From Ecdyonurus torrentis (Eukaryota; Arthropoda; Insecta; Ephemeroptera; Heptageniidae): a stretch of DNA of 64,000 bases. How positions within the stretch are numbered: position 1 is the stretch's first letter; the number at the start of each line of letters is the position of its first letter. The position numbers were made by a program, and so were the translations under genes. Positions 42,501 to 55,604 of this stretch are shown here, one piece after another. The stretch is taken from the NCBI GenBank assembly GCA_949318235.1, contig OX439127.1:1111617-1175616 (forward strand). Direction: 5' to 3'. Under the pieces are notes generated by a model. The model worked only from the letters and a program-made list of their open reading frames with translations, had not been told where the DNA came from and searched no databases.

Positions 42501-44255
42501 TCACGTTTTTCCAAAAAAGCCTTACAGTAGGTCTTTAATAAGAAGTTTATACCGTTATTTACGTAATCGTCCTATTGCATTTGCTGGTTGGACTTTTTAA
42601 GAAAAAACATCATTTAAAGTAAAATTTTATCTTCTACAAGTTAATTTATTTTAATATTTCTAGCAAAATAATTGTTAATGCAAATAATTAAATCGTCCTG
42701 CAAAGTCATGATTTTAAGATATTTTTTTAAACTCTTGAGTCAAATTTTGACTTTCAGCTTTTGTATCTTCGTTATTATTAAAGATAGATCGGAACATAAT
42801 AGGAGTAAAAGTATCTTCTGATTATCTCTTTTACGATGGTGCCCAAAAAAAAATTGCAATGTACCCTGGTTGACCTGCAAAAGTGACGTTTGCGAATATC
42901 CTATGCACGCCGTAACTATTGATTTGGGAGTGTCATTTTTTTAACACCGCAAGTATAAAATACATTCTAAAAACTAAAGTTGGTTTGGCTTTAAAATTAA
43001 AAATTTGATTATGTCAATTTAAAAATCGACAAATATTTGGTAAAAATGTAATCGATACAATACTGAATCGATGAATAAGCAGTATTGAGCAGGCGAGAGA
43101 TAAAATAGTGTAGGTGTACTATGTATAATAACACTCAAGGCTTTCCCACCTGTCTGCTCGCTCGTATCTCGCTGCCTCATATTAGCCTTTTTTTTTTGAT
43201 GTTGTGACAGGTGCATGTACAGACTACAAAGCGATATTATTTATGTTACTTTATCAAAAGCATTTCAGACTTTAAAACTTTCTTTGTACACATAATTGTG
43301 ATACTAATAATATTTTTTTACTATTTAATTAAAGCGCGTGTTTTTTCCGTAAGAAAAGCATTGGAATTTTGCTGCCAGTTTATAAATCATTAACTAAATT
43401 ATCACAATCATGAGTCCAATTAATATATTTCCCAGGTCCCTTGAATTTCGTTATATCGAGGTTTTACTGTATTATATTCAACAAAACTAATGTTATAATT
43501 TTTATTGGATTACATTAATTTGGATTTTTTTTGGAAAACATTTTATATTTTTAATAAAATATAATATATATATTATTTTTTTTAATTTTGAAAGGTAACG
43601 TAAATTTAAAACCTTACATATACATTTGATTTTATATAAACGATTTTTATGTATTTAACGTGATGACATTTTTATCACTTCATCTTTATTAAACATAAGT
43701 TTAATTCTTCGGACCGTCCAGATAGTAAGATATCAGTCATTCAAATTACTTAGAAAAAAAAAATATTTTCTATGGTAAAGTGTTTTATTATAATTATTAT
43801 TATATAATAATTTTTTACTTTGGAATTTTTAATATTAGAATTCATTTTTAACTAATGATGCATTTTCCAATGCATTGTTTATTAAAAAAAAGTATCTCAC
43901 ATAAAGAACTTTAAGAGATAAAAGAACTACAATGAAATTTTTTTGTCAATAAACTGAACGGTCGCAAAATATAAAATTAACATCAATTAAGGTAAATGTG
44001 TCCTAAAAGTTTAGTTATGTAAAAAATACAAAAACTCAAACAAATATTTGAGTTATTTTACTTTGAAGATAACTTGCAACGACAAGCAATTGTAAGAATT
44101 CAAATTTAGCGCGATGCACTGGAAAACGTTTTAAAAATTATATTAATTTAAAAAAAAATAATAAATAATAAACATATTTTTTAAATTAATTCCATTTTAT
44201 TTTATATTGTATTGGTTTTGCTCCATACAAATCATGCTCTATATCGGTCAAAATC
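42501..44255. other. AT-rich stretch, no gene recognised
   Basis: The only notable piece is 43125-43190, whose inverted counterpart lies at 56306-56370 on the other side of the Polinton-like element (shared text CTGCTCGCT-GTATCTCGCTGCCTC). Confidence 0.45.
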
Positions 44256-44261
44256 TACGTT
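44256..44261. repeat. 6-bp target-site duplication, left (TACGTT)
   Basis: Matches GACGTT at 55599-55604 in five of six bases. A 6-bp duplication is characteristic of Polinton/Maverick integration. Confidence 0.75.
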
Positions 44262-44815
44262 AGTAGAAGGTAAAGCGACCTGGGCCATTGGAATGCGGGG
44301 GGCGTGGCCTAAGGTCATTAGTGCATGACTCATACTATGGCAGAAGAGTGCAAGGGTAAATAAAGGGTCATGACGTCATGATTGACAGGTAACATGAAAA
44401 ATCAATTAGTTTGGACAATGGGGTGAACACGTTCAAGGTCGTTCGCGAAACTTTATGAAAGAGTGTGAGCTGGTTTTAATGTATTATGCCTGGGGCAATG
44501 TGTCCCTAGGCGAAGAGTGCGAGGATAAATAAAAGGTTATGACATAATGATTGACAAGTAACATGAGAAATCAATTAGCTTGGACAATGGGGTGGACAAG
44601 TTGGAACACGTTCAAGGTCGTTCATGAATCTTAATGAAAGAGTGTGAGAGGGTATTTATGTATGATGCCTTGGGCTATGCGTCACTAAACGAAGAGTGTG
44701 GAGGTACATAATGGTGACGTCATGCAAAACAGGTGGCGAATAATGCAATATGGCGGCCCAAATAAGCGCGGGAATCTCGAGCGCTGGGAATGGCGGATTT
44801 CTTTATTGCGGGAAT
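44262..44815 (+). repeat. Left terminal inverted repeat of the Polinton-like element
   Basis: Matches the reverse complement of 55045-55598 with a few percent differences. It is itself made of about two and a half tandem units of roughly 170-180 bp, each with GAAGAGTG, ATAAA, TGACGTCA-type text, CAATTAG-TTGGACAATGGGG and GTTCAAGGTCGTTC. GC content is well above the surroundings. Confidence 0.9.
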
Positions 44816-45315
44816 ATTTCAAATAAGGTGTTCCTTTCAACCGTTTTACTCATAAAAAAAATACTTTACATATTATTTTAATGAAAAGATACCAACAAAA
44901 CAATATAAATAATTTATTTCTTTATTTGTATTATGGCATTGGTAATCCTGAGCATCTGCTCATAAAACTCTGATGCTCGTGTTTTGAATATCATTCATCA
45001 CAGCAAGTCTCAGCTAGCAAGTTCGAAAATCTTAACCGTGCTTGTGAGAAACTTGAGATCTTCATAAATAGTTTGCGTGTTTCTACTTCAGTGTTTATTC
45101 ATACTAATAAATGTAAGTATTTTTAATTGTAGTGTTTATATTTTATAAAAATATATATTGCTATAAAAAATGCAATAATTTAAGAAGTATTCAAATTTTA
45201 ATGTATATATAAACATATACGTCTCAACTAAAATTTAAAATTATTTAAAGCTTTTTTATTACATTTTTGTTGATTGTATATATTCTAATAAAATATTTTA
45301 TTTTGGTTTTAGATC

Positions 45316-45591
45316 ATGTCCCTGTATGCAAATTTACAAGAATTGATAGCTCCAGCTCAGACAGATGCTATACCTAGAAATTTAAAGGATACTCCTATAG
45401 GCGTACCACATCTCGTCCAGAAGATGCTATATTTTCCTCCAGGAGTATACCCCCACCCTTCTGTCCTCGTCTTTTTGCAAGCTTCTCCTGATAAGCCTAC
45501 CTATATGTCATATCTTCCCAAGTACGCTGTGGCAGCTACCTCAGCAACAGAGTGCTCAGAATACAATGCAAGCGCTAAACGTCTTCATTAG
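45316..45591 (+). CDS. Small unknown protein inside the Polinton-like element
   Basis: 91 codons, Pro- and Tyr-rich, with no similarity that I recognise, no signal peptide and no membrane segment. An acceptor TTTTGGTTTTAG ends at 45312, three bases before the ATG, and a donor AAATGTAAGTATT lies at about 45113. The gene would therefore have a non-coding first exon and a 199-bp intron. AATAAA signals follow at about 45665-45680. Codon use is less AT-biased than the flank. It lies between the left inverted repeat and the polymerase, in the same orientation. It may be an accessory gene of the element. Function unknown. Confidence 0.5.
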   Translation: MSLYANLQELIAPAQTDAIPRNLKDTPIGVPHLVQKMLYFPPGVYPHPSVLVFLQASPDKPTYMSYLPKYAVAATSATECSEYNASAKRLH

Positions 45592-46166
45592 ACATCCAAG
45601 GGCAATATGGGTAATTCTACAAAGATTGTATTCAGTCCAGCTTCAGCTGAGTAATGTTATGCAATAAAAAATAAATAAACAGAATATCTTGAGCCAAATT
45701 ATAAATAGTTTAATTTAAAAAATTCCTTACTAAGAATAAAAAGTTAGTGTAGCTTGCTTTAAATATATATATTTATTAAAAGTCTATGCATATTAATTTA
45801 GTTATCAGTTTAAAAAAATTAAGTTATAAGTAAAAATAATATAAAGTAAGATTTCTAGAATATTCAAGTTAAAATTTTGAGTTAAATATTTTCAAGTAGA
45901 AAAATAAATATCCTTTATATACAGGTAGCACTTTTAAAAATAAAAGCAAAAAAAAGGAAATAAAAACAAAGTAAAAAAAAGGGTAGAAATATGTAAGGGC
46001 TAAAAAGAAGAAGGAGAGGGGAAACAGCTGACCAGATAAATATAATTGTATTATCTGGCTAATATATTCGTCAGTAGTCGCCAAATACTAATTGTGTTAA
46101 TTGTGGAGACATCAAGTATTGTATGTGTGCATATATTGTAAATATTTTTCATTTTATTTATTTAAA

Positions 46167-49100
46167 ATGGGTGACACTGAAATGTTAACTTATGCACTTG
46201 CAAATTGCAATGCCAATGATATATTGGAAATGTATGATACTTATTGCCAAAATTCTAATTTGGAGACATTACAGTTATGACTTAATTCAATTTTAGATAG
46301 AGTGGTTCTGCATAATGATAATATAGTAAATATTGACCTTTACAATAGGTTGTTGACGGAAATTAACAATCTTATGTGTGGTGCTGAAACAAGTGAAACT
46401 ATTTAGATTGGTGGTAATGTAAATAATTTACAAAACTAAGATGATAATGTGAATGATACTGAAGCATTAAGTGAAACAATAAATAATAATTATGTAAATA
46501 TTGTGGGTACGGAAGAAGTAGGATCAAGCAAAAAGTTTAGATATAAGAGATTTCAAACAAAATTTTTAGTAAATCCTGTGCCGGAGGATGCTGATCCTAT
46601 TGAGTGGATTGAAAGTGCAATTAATGAGATTCTTAAACAAACAAGTGATCTCATACCTGAACATGCTAGAGTTGGCTTTACAATGCAAAACGGCAATGAG
46701 GAAAATTCAAAAGTGTATGTTTCTTGGCGCCTAAAAAGCCAACTAGACAGTGAATTAATATTATCATGTATAGGGCGTGTCATGCAATCCAACGGTTCAT
46801 TTCTCACCGAAGGTGAGATGGTGGCTCAAATTGATTATGTTGATGTTCCTCAGGGTTTTGGCACTAGGAAAAGAAGGTGTGATATGAAACTTGAACAATT
46901 TGTACATAATAAAACAAGCTTTATTGCTATAAAAAATAATAGTGATCATTTATGCTTGGCTCGAGCAATTGTTACATCAAGAGCGCATTATCAATTCAAA
47001 AATAAGTTGATAGAAAACCGCTTTTGGTCTGATATCAGACATGGTAGAAGCATGCAAAAAGATCTTGCCGTTGAATTGTGTGAGAATTCTAATGTAGATT
47101 TAAAAAATGGTGCCACAACATTAGAATTAGAGAAAATACAAGATTTTGTAAAAGATGATTATTGTATTGTTGTATATTAAGGATGGGGTCAAGGGAAGAA
47201 GGTTATGTTCAATGGTAAAAATAAAGCTCCAAATAAACCAAAATTAAGCCTATTGTATGAAAACAATCAATATGATGTAATCACTAGTGTCAAAGGAGCT
47301 TTTGGTTGGACCCTCTTCTGCGAAGAATGTTTTTCACCCTTCTCAGAAAGCATTTAATTTCAAACATATAAATGTCCTATTAAATGTGAATGTTGTAAAT
47401 TTGATTCCACTCAATGTCAATTAGATAAAAATAAAATACATTGTGATGAGTGCTTACGAGATTTTAACGGCAATATTTGCTATCTAAATCACTTGCAGGA
47501 AATGTATAAAGTCAAAGGAAAAAAGAAATTAATTAGTTTGTGTAATCAAATGAAAAAATGTAAAATTTGTTTAAGAATAGTTATGCATGAGAAGGAAAGT
47601 ACACATGTATGTGGTGAGGCATACTGTAAAATATGTAAATGTTATATGCCATATGATCATCAATGCTTTATGCAACCTTACGAAACAAAGTTTAAGCCAG
47701 ACAATAAATTTATCTATGTATTCTATGATCTCGAATGCACTCAAGATAAAGTAATTAGGGAGCAGACTTATGAACATGAGCCTAATCTGTGTGTTGTACA
47801 GACTTCGTGCTATCAATGTATAAATGTAGAGGATATAACTGTAAACTGTGAAGCTTGTGGGGAAAGAGAAAAGGTTTTTACAGAGGAACCAGTCAAGCAA
47901 CTTGTTGATTTGCTACTTACTTGTTATTGAAAAATTGCAAGCAAATTTTAAGTTCATGCGTGTCATAGCTCATATTTAAAAAGGGTATGACGATCACTTT
48001 GTATTAAAGCATCTTGTGAAATAAACTATATGCCTAGAAGTAATCATGCAAGGTAATCCAATTATAAGTATGAAAATTCCAGAAAATAATGTACATTTTA
48101 TTGACTCACTCTCATACTTTGTCATGCCTTTATCAGCTATGTCTAAAGCGTTTGGACTTCCTTCTCAACTATCAAAATCTTACTTTCCTCACTTTTTCAA
48201 TACAAAGGCAAACAAGCATTATGTTGGGCCATACCCTGAGGCTAAATATTACGGATGTGAAACAATGAAAGAAAATGACAGAAAAGAGTTCTCAAAGTTG
48301 CACAGTGAAAGGGTGTATAGCAATGATGTATTTGACATGCAGGTAGAAATTGTAAAATATTGTAAAATGGATGTTACTGTATTACGCTTGGCATGTCTTA
48401 AATTTAGAAGTGATTTCTTGAAGCCCAATAATATTGAGCCATTCTTGGATAGCATGACAATCTAAAGTGCAGCGGTGGCTGTATTCAGGCAAAATTATTT
48501 GCAACCTGGTATGATAGGCATAATGCCTAAGAATGGGTATAGATATTGTAACAATCAATGAAAAGGAGCAATACAATGGATGCTGTATGAGGAAAGAAAA
48601 AGAGGAATCAAGATTCAACATGCTGGACGTGACAGAGAGAAGCATCTGCCTGGCTGTGACAAGGTAACTTTTAATTGAAACAATAATTAAATATTGTAAA
48701 TTAATTTTTAAGGTATATAAAAATATATATTTTAAATGTCCACAATAATCTATCTTTGCTCTAATGCTCTAATTACAGGTTGATGGCTATTATGAAGGAG
48801 AAGGAAAGAAACTGGCTTTTCAATACGCAGGGTGCTGGTACCACGGTCACACATGCTTGCCTGGAGGACGAGATCTTCCTATTGCAGATGACCTACGCGA
48901 CACCTTGAATAAGCGTAGAGAGCGCACCTTAGCACTCAATGAAAGAATCATAGAAAGAGGTTATGAGGTAAATATTATATAAATCTTTTAAAATTCATTT
49001 GAATGTATTAAAATAAAAGATAAAGAAAAGTATAAGAAAATTTAAGTGTTCTACAATATATCACAAACATTTTATTTTGTTGCAGCTCATTGAAATGAAT

Positions 49101-50681
49101 GAATGTGCATTCAAAACAATGAAAAAGAATGATCCTGAGATGGCTGCGTACGTTGAGAATCATCCTAAAGTACTGCAAGAACCTCTCAACCTTAGAGACA
49201 GCTTTTTTGGAGGGCGCGTAAACTGTTCTAAGCTTTATCATCTGGCTGATGTCAAAAATGGAGAAATCATATATTATAAAGATTTAACATCTTTATATGG
49301 AACTGTCAATAAGGTGAATATTATAAACTTTTTTCATTGATTGCAATAATATTTGTAAATTCTCATTTTCTTTGCTAATTATAAATGCATTATCTTCTGA
49401 TTCTAGTACGACAAGTACCCTATCGGACATCCGATCTCATTACGTGTTGGTGACGCAGAATGTCAAGGCTTCGAGAAGTTGAATGGATTCGTCAAGCTCA
49501 AAATATTACCGCCTCAGGACTTGTTCCACCCTGTCCTCCCCTACAGAGTCAATGGCCGCCTCATGTTTCCTCTCTGTCGGTCTTGTACTCAGCAAGAAAA
49601 CCAACATGACTGCGAGCATAATGAAGAAGAACGAGCAATTATTGGTACGTTTGTTATTGACGAGGTAGTACTAGCTATCTCAAAAGGGTATCGCGTATTA
49701 GAATGCTTTGAAGTGCATGAATATGACGTCACACAATATGATCCAGCGACTGGTATAGGGGGCATTTTTGCACAATTTGTAGATAACTTCTTACGAATTG
49801 AACAAATGGCCTCTGGGTTTCCTAGACCTGATATGACAGAAGCTGAAAAATTGGAATATATTTCTAATTATAAAATTAATGAAGGCATTGAGCTTATCTT
49901 GGAGTTGATACAGTTTAATCCTAGCTTAAGGGCTTTAGCTAAATTACTTCTATGTGGTCTATGGGGAAAATTTGGTGAGAAAAATTCTAAGAATCAAACT
50001 ATTTTCATAAATGATGAAGAGGAGCTGTTTAAAATGTTACTTGACCCTTCTATTGAGGTATATTACATTGAACAAGCATCTGAAGAAATATTTCTTGTGC
50101 AATGATAATATGTAGAAGAGGTGTATGTACCTACTCCAACTGTAAATATAGCCATTGCAGCCTATACCACAACTTTTGCTAGAATGCGCCTCTATGACGT
50201 GCTAGACAAGTTGGGTGACCGTGTATTGTATTATGATACTGATGCGGCTATGTGGTAGGGGAAGCCTGGTATGTATGTTCCTCCTAATGGTGAATACTTG
50301 GGCCAGCTGACTGATGAGGTTGCTTGCTATAGAAAAAATTCCTTCATATTTGAGTTTGTTAGTTGTGGACCTAAAAATTACAGTTACAAAGTGGCAGTAG
50401 GTGGGGATATAAACAATGTAAAAACTGTTTGCAAAGTAAAAGGTCTTACTTTAAATTACAAGAAGATAAAGCTTGTTAATTTCGAATCCCTTAAGCTCAA
50501 AGTACTAAACAATGAGCTACCCACAGTGCTAAAAAACTCTAACAAAATATGTAGAATGAAGGATCATACCAATATTTCCCGCCCCGAGTCAAAGATGCAT
50601 CAACTTGTTGTTAAAAAACGTAAAGTGATTGCTGATTACTGCACAGTTCCATATGGGTATGCAAAGAAAGCAAGGTTGTAA
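46167..50681 (+). pseudogene. polB: Protein-primed family B DNA polymerase (Polinton type), broken
   Basis: About 1390 codons in four exons with three small GT-AG introns, all phase 0: 48664-48778, 48968-49085, 49314-49406. Landmarks in order: 3'-5' exonuclease motif I D-L-E-C (about 47729), a damaged motif II near 47971-48015, motif III Y-C-K-M-D (about 48359), Y-H-G-H (about 48840), polymerase motif A D-L-T-S-L-Y (49281), motif B K-L-L-L-C-G-L-W-G-K-F-G (about 49945) and motif C Y-Y-D-T-D-A (50229), where relatives have D-T-D-S. Cys pairs near 47560-47650 look zinc-binding. Twelve in-frame stops (for example 46278, 46404, 47178, 48463, 50103, 50256) and one frameshift near 47930-47970 inactivate it. 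The ATG at 46167 is the first in the frame. Replicates the element in intact relatives. Confidence 0.88.
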
Positions 50682-51132
50682 AATGTTGCAATATGGTAAA
50701 TAGGTGTATAACTGTTATATTACATAAATACGACAGCTATGCAACAACTTTTTAGATATACATTTATGTTGAATCATGTAATTAATGTAAATTATTATAA
50801 CAATTTTTTAATAAAAAGCCTATAATTCATTGTTGGACTTTTATTTTATTTTTACTTTATAATTGTAATTAATAAAGTACCTTGAAAACTCATAATTTCT
50901 TTCAAAAATATTATTTAGGAAAAGTATTAATTTTAGCACTGAAAATTTATAATGGCTACACATTACGTCTATTTAATTAATTTAAGCAAACATTTAAATA
51001 TTTTTACAGTTTGCTATAATTCTTAGAAAATTATGAAAAAAATTGATTCCATATGGTTGAATAAAAATATTAAATGCTATCAGATTTATCTTTACTATTA
51101 AAAATTTTTAGCAAATGAAAGAAATTTTAAAC

Positions 51133-51133
<1 letters not shown>

Positions 51134-51173
<40 letters not shown>
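51134..51173. repeat. (GT)n microsatellite
   Basis: About 40 bases of GT dinucleotide. Confidence 0.96.
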
Positions 51174-51174
<1 letters not shown>

Positions 51175-51254
51175 ATCATAAATATGTAAACATTAAATTT
51201 TAAAAAATTGCTAATTTTAATAAATAAATATAAAATTCTTATAAAAAACAATTG

Positions 51255-51465
51255 CAGGTTAAACGACGGAATGACGGAATGAAACCATGGCGGAATGAAT
51301 CAATGTTTGAATGACGGAATGAAACAATGACGGAATGACGGAATGAAACTATGACGGAATAAAACTATGACGGAATGACGGAATGAATCTATGACTATGG
51401 CAGAATGACGGAATGACTGACGTATTGACTGAATGACTGAATGGCGTAATAACTGATCGTAACAT
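51255..51465. repeat. GACGGAATGA minisatellite
   Basis: About 15 imperfect units built on GACGGAATGAA(A)C with period 8 to 18 bases. The 60-codon minus frame through it (R-H-S-V/F-I repeats) is a by-product. Confidence 0.85.
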
Positions 51466-51659
51466 ACACTCCTTGAAGACATTCATTGCCAATTTTGAAA
51501 CACACAGGACTGACCAAATAATATCTCTAAAACAAGATAGTTGTGAATTACAGTATTAACACAAAGTAAGAAAACATAATGTTGCTTAAACCTAAGGCTA
51601 TGTCAAGCATAAGAAAACATAATAAAATATTTAAATTAGTCTTCTTCAAATACTACATG

Positions 51660-51910
51660 CAAATGTATAAATTTGAAATTGAGCGGCAAATTTAAGTCAA
51701 AATAGTTTTTTTAAAATAAAAAATATAGAAATTTAAATGTTAGAGGTAAATTTAAATCAAAATAAAAAACTTTTTTTAAATAAAAAATTTAGAAAAGTAA
51801 GTTTTAGCGGCAAATGTAAGTCAAATTAAAAACTATTTTTTAAATAATACAGCAATGTTAAAATTTAAATTTTAGCGGCAAATTTAAGTCAAATTAAAAA
51901 CTTGCGTTAA
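51660..51910. repeat. Tandem repeat with AGCGGCAAATTTAAGTCAAA, four units
   Basis: Four units of about 60-70 bases, each with GCGGCAAAT(T/G)TAAGTCAAA (or a close variant, AGAGGTAAATTTAAATCAAA) followed by an A/T spacer. Confidence 0.8.
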
Positions 51911-54900
51911 ATGTAAAATGTTATGTAAACTTTTTCTTCGGGAGAATGAAATATTTTTTTTGTTATAATTTACTCAATTTCTTTTGAAAGATTTAGTATT
52001 TTTTACTAGAAATAAATAATGTATAAAGAATTTATGTGTCAATATATTTCCTCCTAAAAAAATTCCAGTCCAAGTTAATCACATTTTACGCAAGTAAAGT
52101 GTTTAATTATAAGAAAACTCGATAGTCTATTATAAAAATTTAGGAAGACATTATTAGATTTTGCATGCTTTATATCAAGTCAAAAAAAAATACATGTTAT
52201 AAAATCTATTATTACTAAGAAAAGCATCATTTATTATTATTAAAACTTTATTTGTTGCGCACAACTCTTTAAAAAAGTTAGAATTATTATACTATCTTAA
52301 AATAAATTTTTTAAATAGCTAACTTTTTTAATTTTAAATCTTTCTAGTTCTAAATTAATATGTAAGTATTAAGTAAGTATATAAGTATTTTTCAAAGTGG
52401 GGACTTGCATTACGTATGCAAAAAAAATACATGACTGCAATAACATAAAAATGTATTTTTTAAAACTAATTAACTTGTTAAACAATTTTTCACGCAATTT
52501 TCTAATTAAATAATTACGAAAGCTTACGTATTATTTTTTTCTATTTGTATATTAATTATAATATTTGTATTTTTATGAGTAATGAATAAACGAATGGACA
52601 AATCATAGTAAGTATATAACTTTTAAAGCAGTCATTTGAACAATAAATATCTACATATAATACTTTTTAAATTAACAGTTGCTTTAAACAGTAGATTATG
52701 ATTCTAAATTAATAGTTCTAAACCAAAAATTCCTTGATATTTATTTAGAGTCCTATAAAAACAGTTGCTATCTACGTTATTTCAATTCATAGGTTTATTA
52801 CGTTTTTTTAAATATTTTTGTTAATTTACAAAATTTTACAAGTATTATTCAAAAGTTTGTTAAATGAAAAAAATATTTATAATTGAAACTATAGTACCAA
52901 CTTTATAAATTATTAAGTATACAAAAGAAATAATGTGCATGTTAAATTATAATTTTAATTTTCATGAATAAATATTTATAGTGCACAATATATAACAAGT
53001 TATTAGCATGCAAAACACAACTTCTTTAAGATGCATATAATTTTGTTGGTTTGTACGTTGAAAAGATAACTTATTGAAATAATGTGAAAGAACTTTGTTT
53101 GAAATTTTTTAGTGAGATAAATATATTAAATAAGCTTCTAAATTTTTAAGCAAAAATAAACTCATCATTTTTATGTATAATAAGTTTTGTATCAGACTTA
53201 ATAGTATATTGTTTTAAAGAAAATGTATAAATAATTATAAAGCATTCAATTGATCCAATAACTAATCGATCAGTAAGTGGAGTACTTAATCAATCAATCA
53301 ATCAATGAACCTATCAATTAATCAATCAATCACTTAATGAATAATTTAGCAAGTTGAAAAGATTCTATAATTAAGTTTAACTATCTTTCCATCAATATTT
53401 ATATGAATTATAAATTTAAGTATCGTATTTTTCTCTACATTCTATATCATATGTTTGAAAATAAAAAAACTTACTGTACAAAAATATTTTATTTATTCAT
53501 AGCTACGTACGAGGTATATTCTATTGTTTAATTATTAACTTAAAAGTTAAAAATACTATAACTTTTTATTATATTAAACTGCACATACAAAAATAAATAC
53601 GTAATAATTATGATAGATTATTTGCATTACCGATTGTCCAATACGTCATTATGTTATATAGCTCACATACTATGTTGTACAAAATAAATATTTATTTTAA
53701 TTATAATGCATAAACTATTCTTCGATGACATGTAAGCAGCATAAATTACGTATTTTACTTTTACCGTACAATACATTATACAAAATTAAATTTGTTAGTT
53801 TGTTACTTCACATTTCTACCTTTTAAGCTTCAGATTAAAATTTAAGTATGTATACGATTACCTGACTTTTTATATAAACCATATATCCCTGCGCATATAC
53901 GGTGGGAGCGTATTACACCATACTGAAAGTGATCTGACGATATAATAAATAATATTTATCTTTAAATTTTTCAGTCTTCTTTAATTATAACAATGTATTT
54001 TTAAACTAGTAAAATGCATATTTTTCCTATAAATGACCATTTAATTTTGCAAACTTGAGTTAAAAAACTATAAAAACTCTTTGTATATTTTTTTCAAATT
54101 TAAAGAGTTATTTTTATTTTTTATAATGTTGTAGTTTTAAAAATAAAAAACAAATTATATTAGCCGGGTTATTGTTGTATATATTTTACCTTTAAATTTT
54201 TTTCTTTTTTTTATTTATTAAAAAATAAATAGAAGAAAAAGTAATATAAAACGTAAAGTTTACCCCACCCCTTTTTTTAATTTTACTCTTCATACACATC
54301 TCCAGCTGGTCAGTACTTTTTAATATGAATACTCTACAGATTCTTGATAATCTGCACTGATTAGCTATAAAACAAAATTTTGTATGTAAAATTTAATTTC
54401 TTTACTTAATTACCACTTAACTTAGTTTTATTTATTTTTATAATAACTTCTAATAAAGTATATATTTTTTTAATTTTCTTTTATCTCGTACATAATTCTG
54501 ATAAAGAAATTTCCTTAAATTATTACATTATGATTGTAATTATATTAATAATTAATTTACAAAAATTTTATATTTTCTTCAAATTTACCCCTTCACTTTT
54601 TTTAATTTTGTTATTCATTTTAAATGCAAAATTATATCTCTCACTTTATATACCTTCCCTTTAATTTTCTATCTTTCTTCCCCCTTTTTCCTTGAGAATT
54701 CATTCCCTCCCCTTTTTTTAATTACGTTTTAAAAGCAAAGCATGCTAGCAGCATGAGACGCGAAAATTAAAATTTTTAACCACCAACTATATTTCATAGC
54801 CATTGTATTTTTGATGCAAGGTCTAGAAGGCTAAAAGGATTTATTTATTCATCACTTTCTCCACTCCTTACCTGCCTCACATTTCATATAATAATGACAT

Positions 54901-55044
54901 TGCCAGGGTCGCAAACGACCTTGAACATGTTAGGTTTTGTCCAGCCATTCTTTTTGCAACCTAGATACGGGGACACACGGCTACCTGCAAGGAACCTTCT
55001 AGAACATTCTAGAAGGAAAGTAGCAAAGTGCAAGAGAGCACTCA

Positions 55045-55598
55045 CATTCCCGCAATAAAGAAGTCTGCCATTCCCGCGCTTGAGATTCCCGCGCTTATTT
55101 GGGCCACCATATTGCATTATTCGCCACCTGTTTTGCATGACGTCACCATTATGTACCTCCACACTCTTCGTTTAGTGACGCATAGCCCAAGGCATCATAC
55201 ATAAATACCCTCTCACACTCTTTCATTAAGATTCATGAACGACCTTGAACGTATTCCAACTTGTCCACTTCATTGTCCAAGCTAATTGATTTCTCATGTT
55301 ACCTGTCAATCATTATGTCATAACCTTTTATTTATCCTCGCACTCTTCGCCTAGGGACACATTGCCCCAGGCATAATACATTAAAACCATCTCACACTCT
55401 TTCATAAAGTTTCGCGAACGACCTTGAACGTATTCACCCCATTGTCCAAACTAATTGATTTTTCATGTTACCTGTCAATCATGACGTCATAACCCTTTAT
55501 TTACCCTTGCACTCTTCTGCCATAGTATGAGTCATGCACTAATGACCTTAGGCCACGCCTTCCGCATTCCATTGGCCCAGGTCGCTTTACCTTCTACT
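55045..55598 (-). repeat. Right terminal inverted repeat of the Polinton-like element
   Basis: Inverted copy of 44262-44815. Ends GGTCGCTTTACCTTCTACT, followed by the target duplication GACGTT (55599-55604). Confidence 0.9.
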
Positions 55599-55604
55599 GA
55601 CGTT

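Larger units (their letters stand above)
50690..54880. other. AT-rich non-coding part of the Polinton-like element
   Basis: No frame above about 60 codons that looks real. Contains the microsatellites and tandem repeats listed below and an (AATC)n-like run at 53284-53335. The usual Polinton capsid, ATPase, protease and integrase genes would be expected here and are absent. Confidence 0.6.
44262..55598 (+). mobile_element. Polinton/Maverick-like element, 11.3 kb
   Basis: Long terminal inverted repeats (about 550 bp) begin AGTAGAAGGTAAAGCGACC, with a 6-bp target duplication outside. Inside is a protein-primed family B DNA polymerase gene, the hallmark of Polintons. Most Polintons are 15-20 kb and also carry integrase, packaging ATPase, protease and capsid genes. 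None of these was found here. Right of the polymerase are 4 kb of AT-rich non-coding DNA. It is either a deletion derivative moved by other copies, or a relic of a virus-like element integrated long ago. Confidence 0.82.

Noticed and set aside
51300..51482. 60-codon repetitive minus frame
   Set aside because: Translation of the GACGGAATGA minisatellite.
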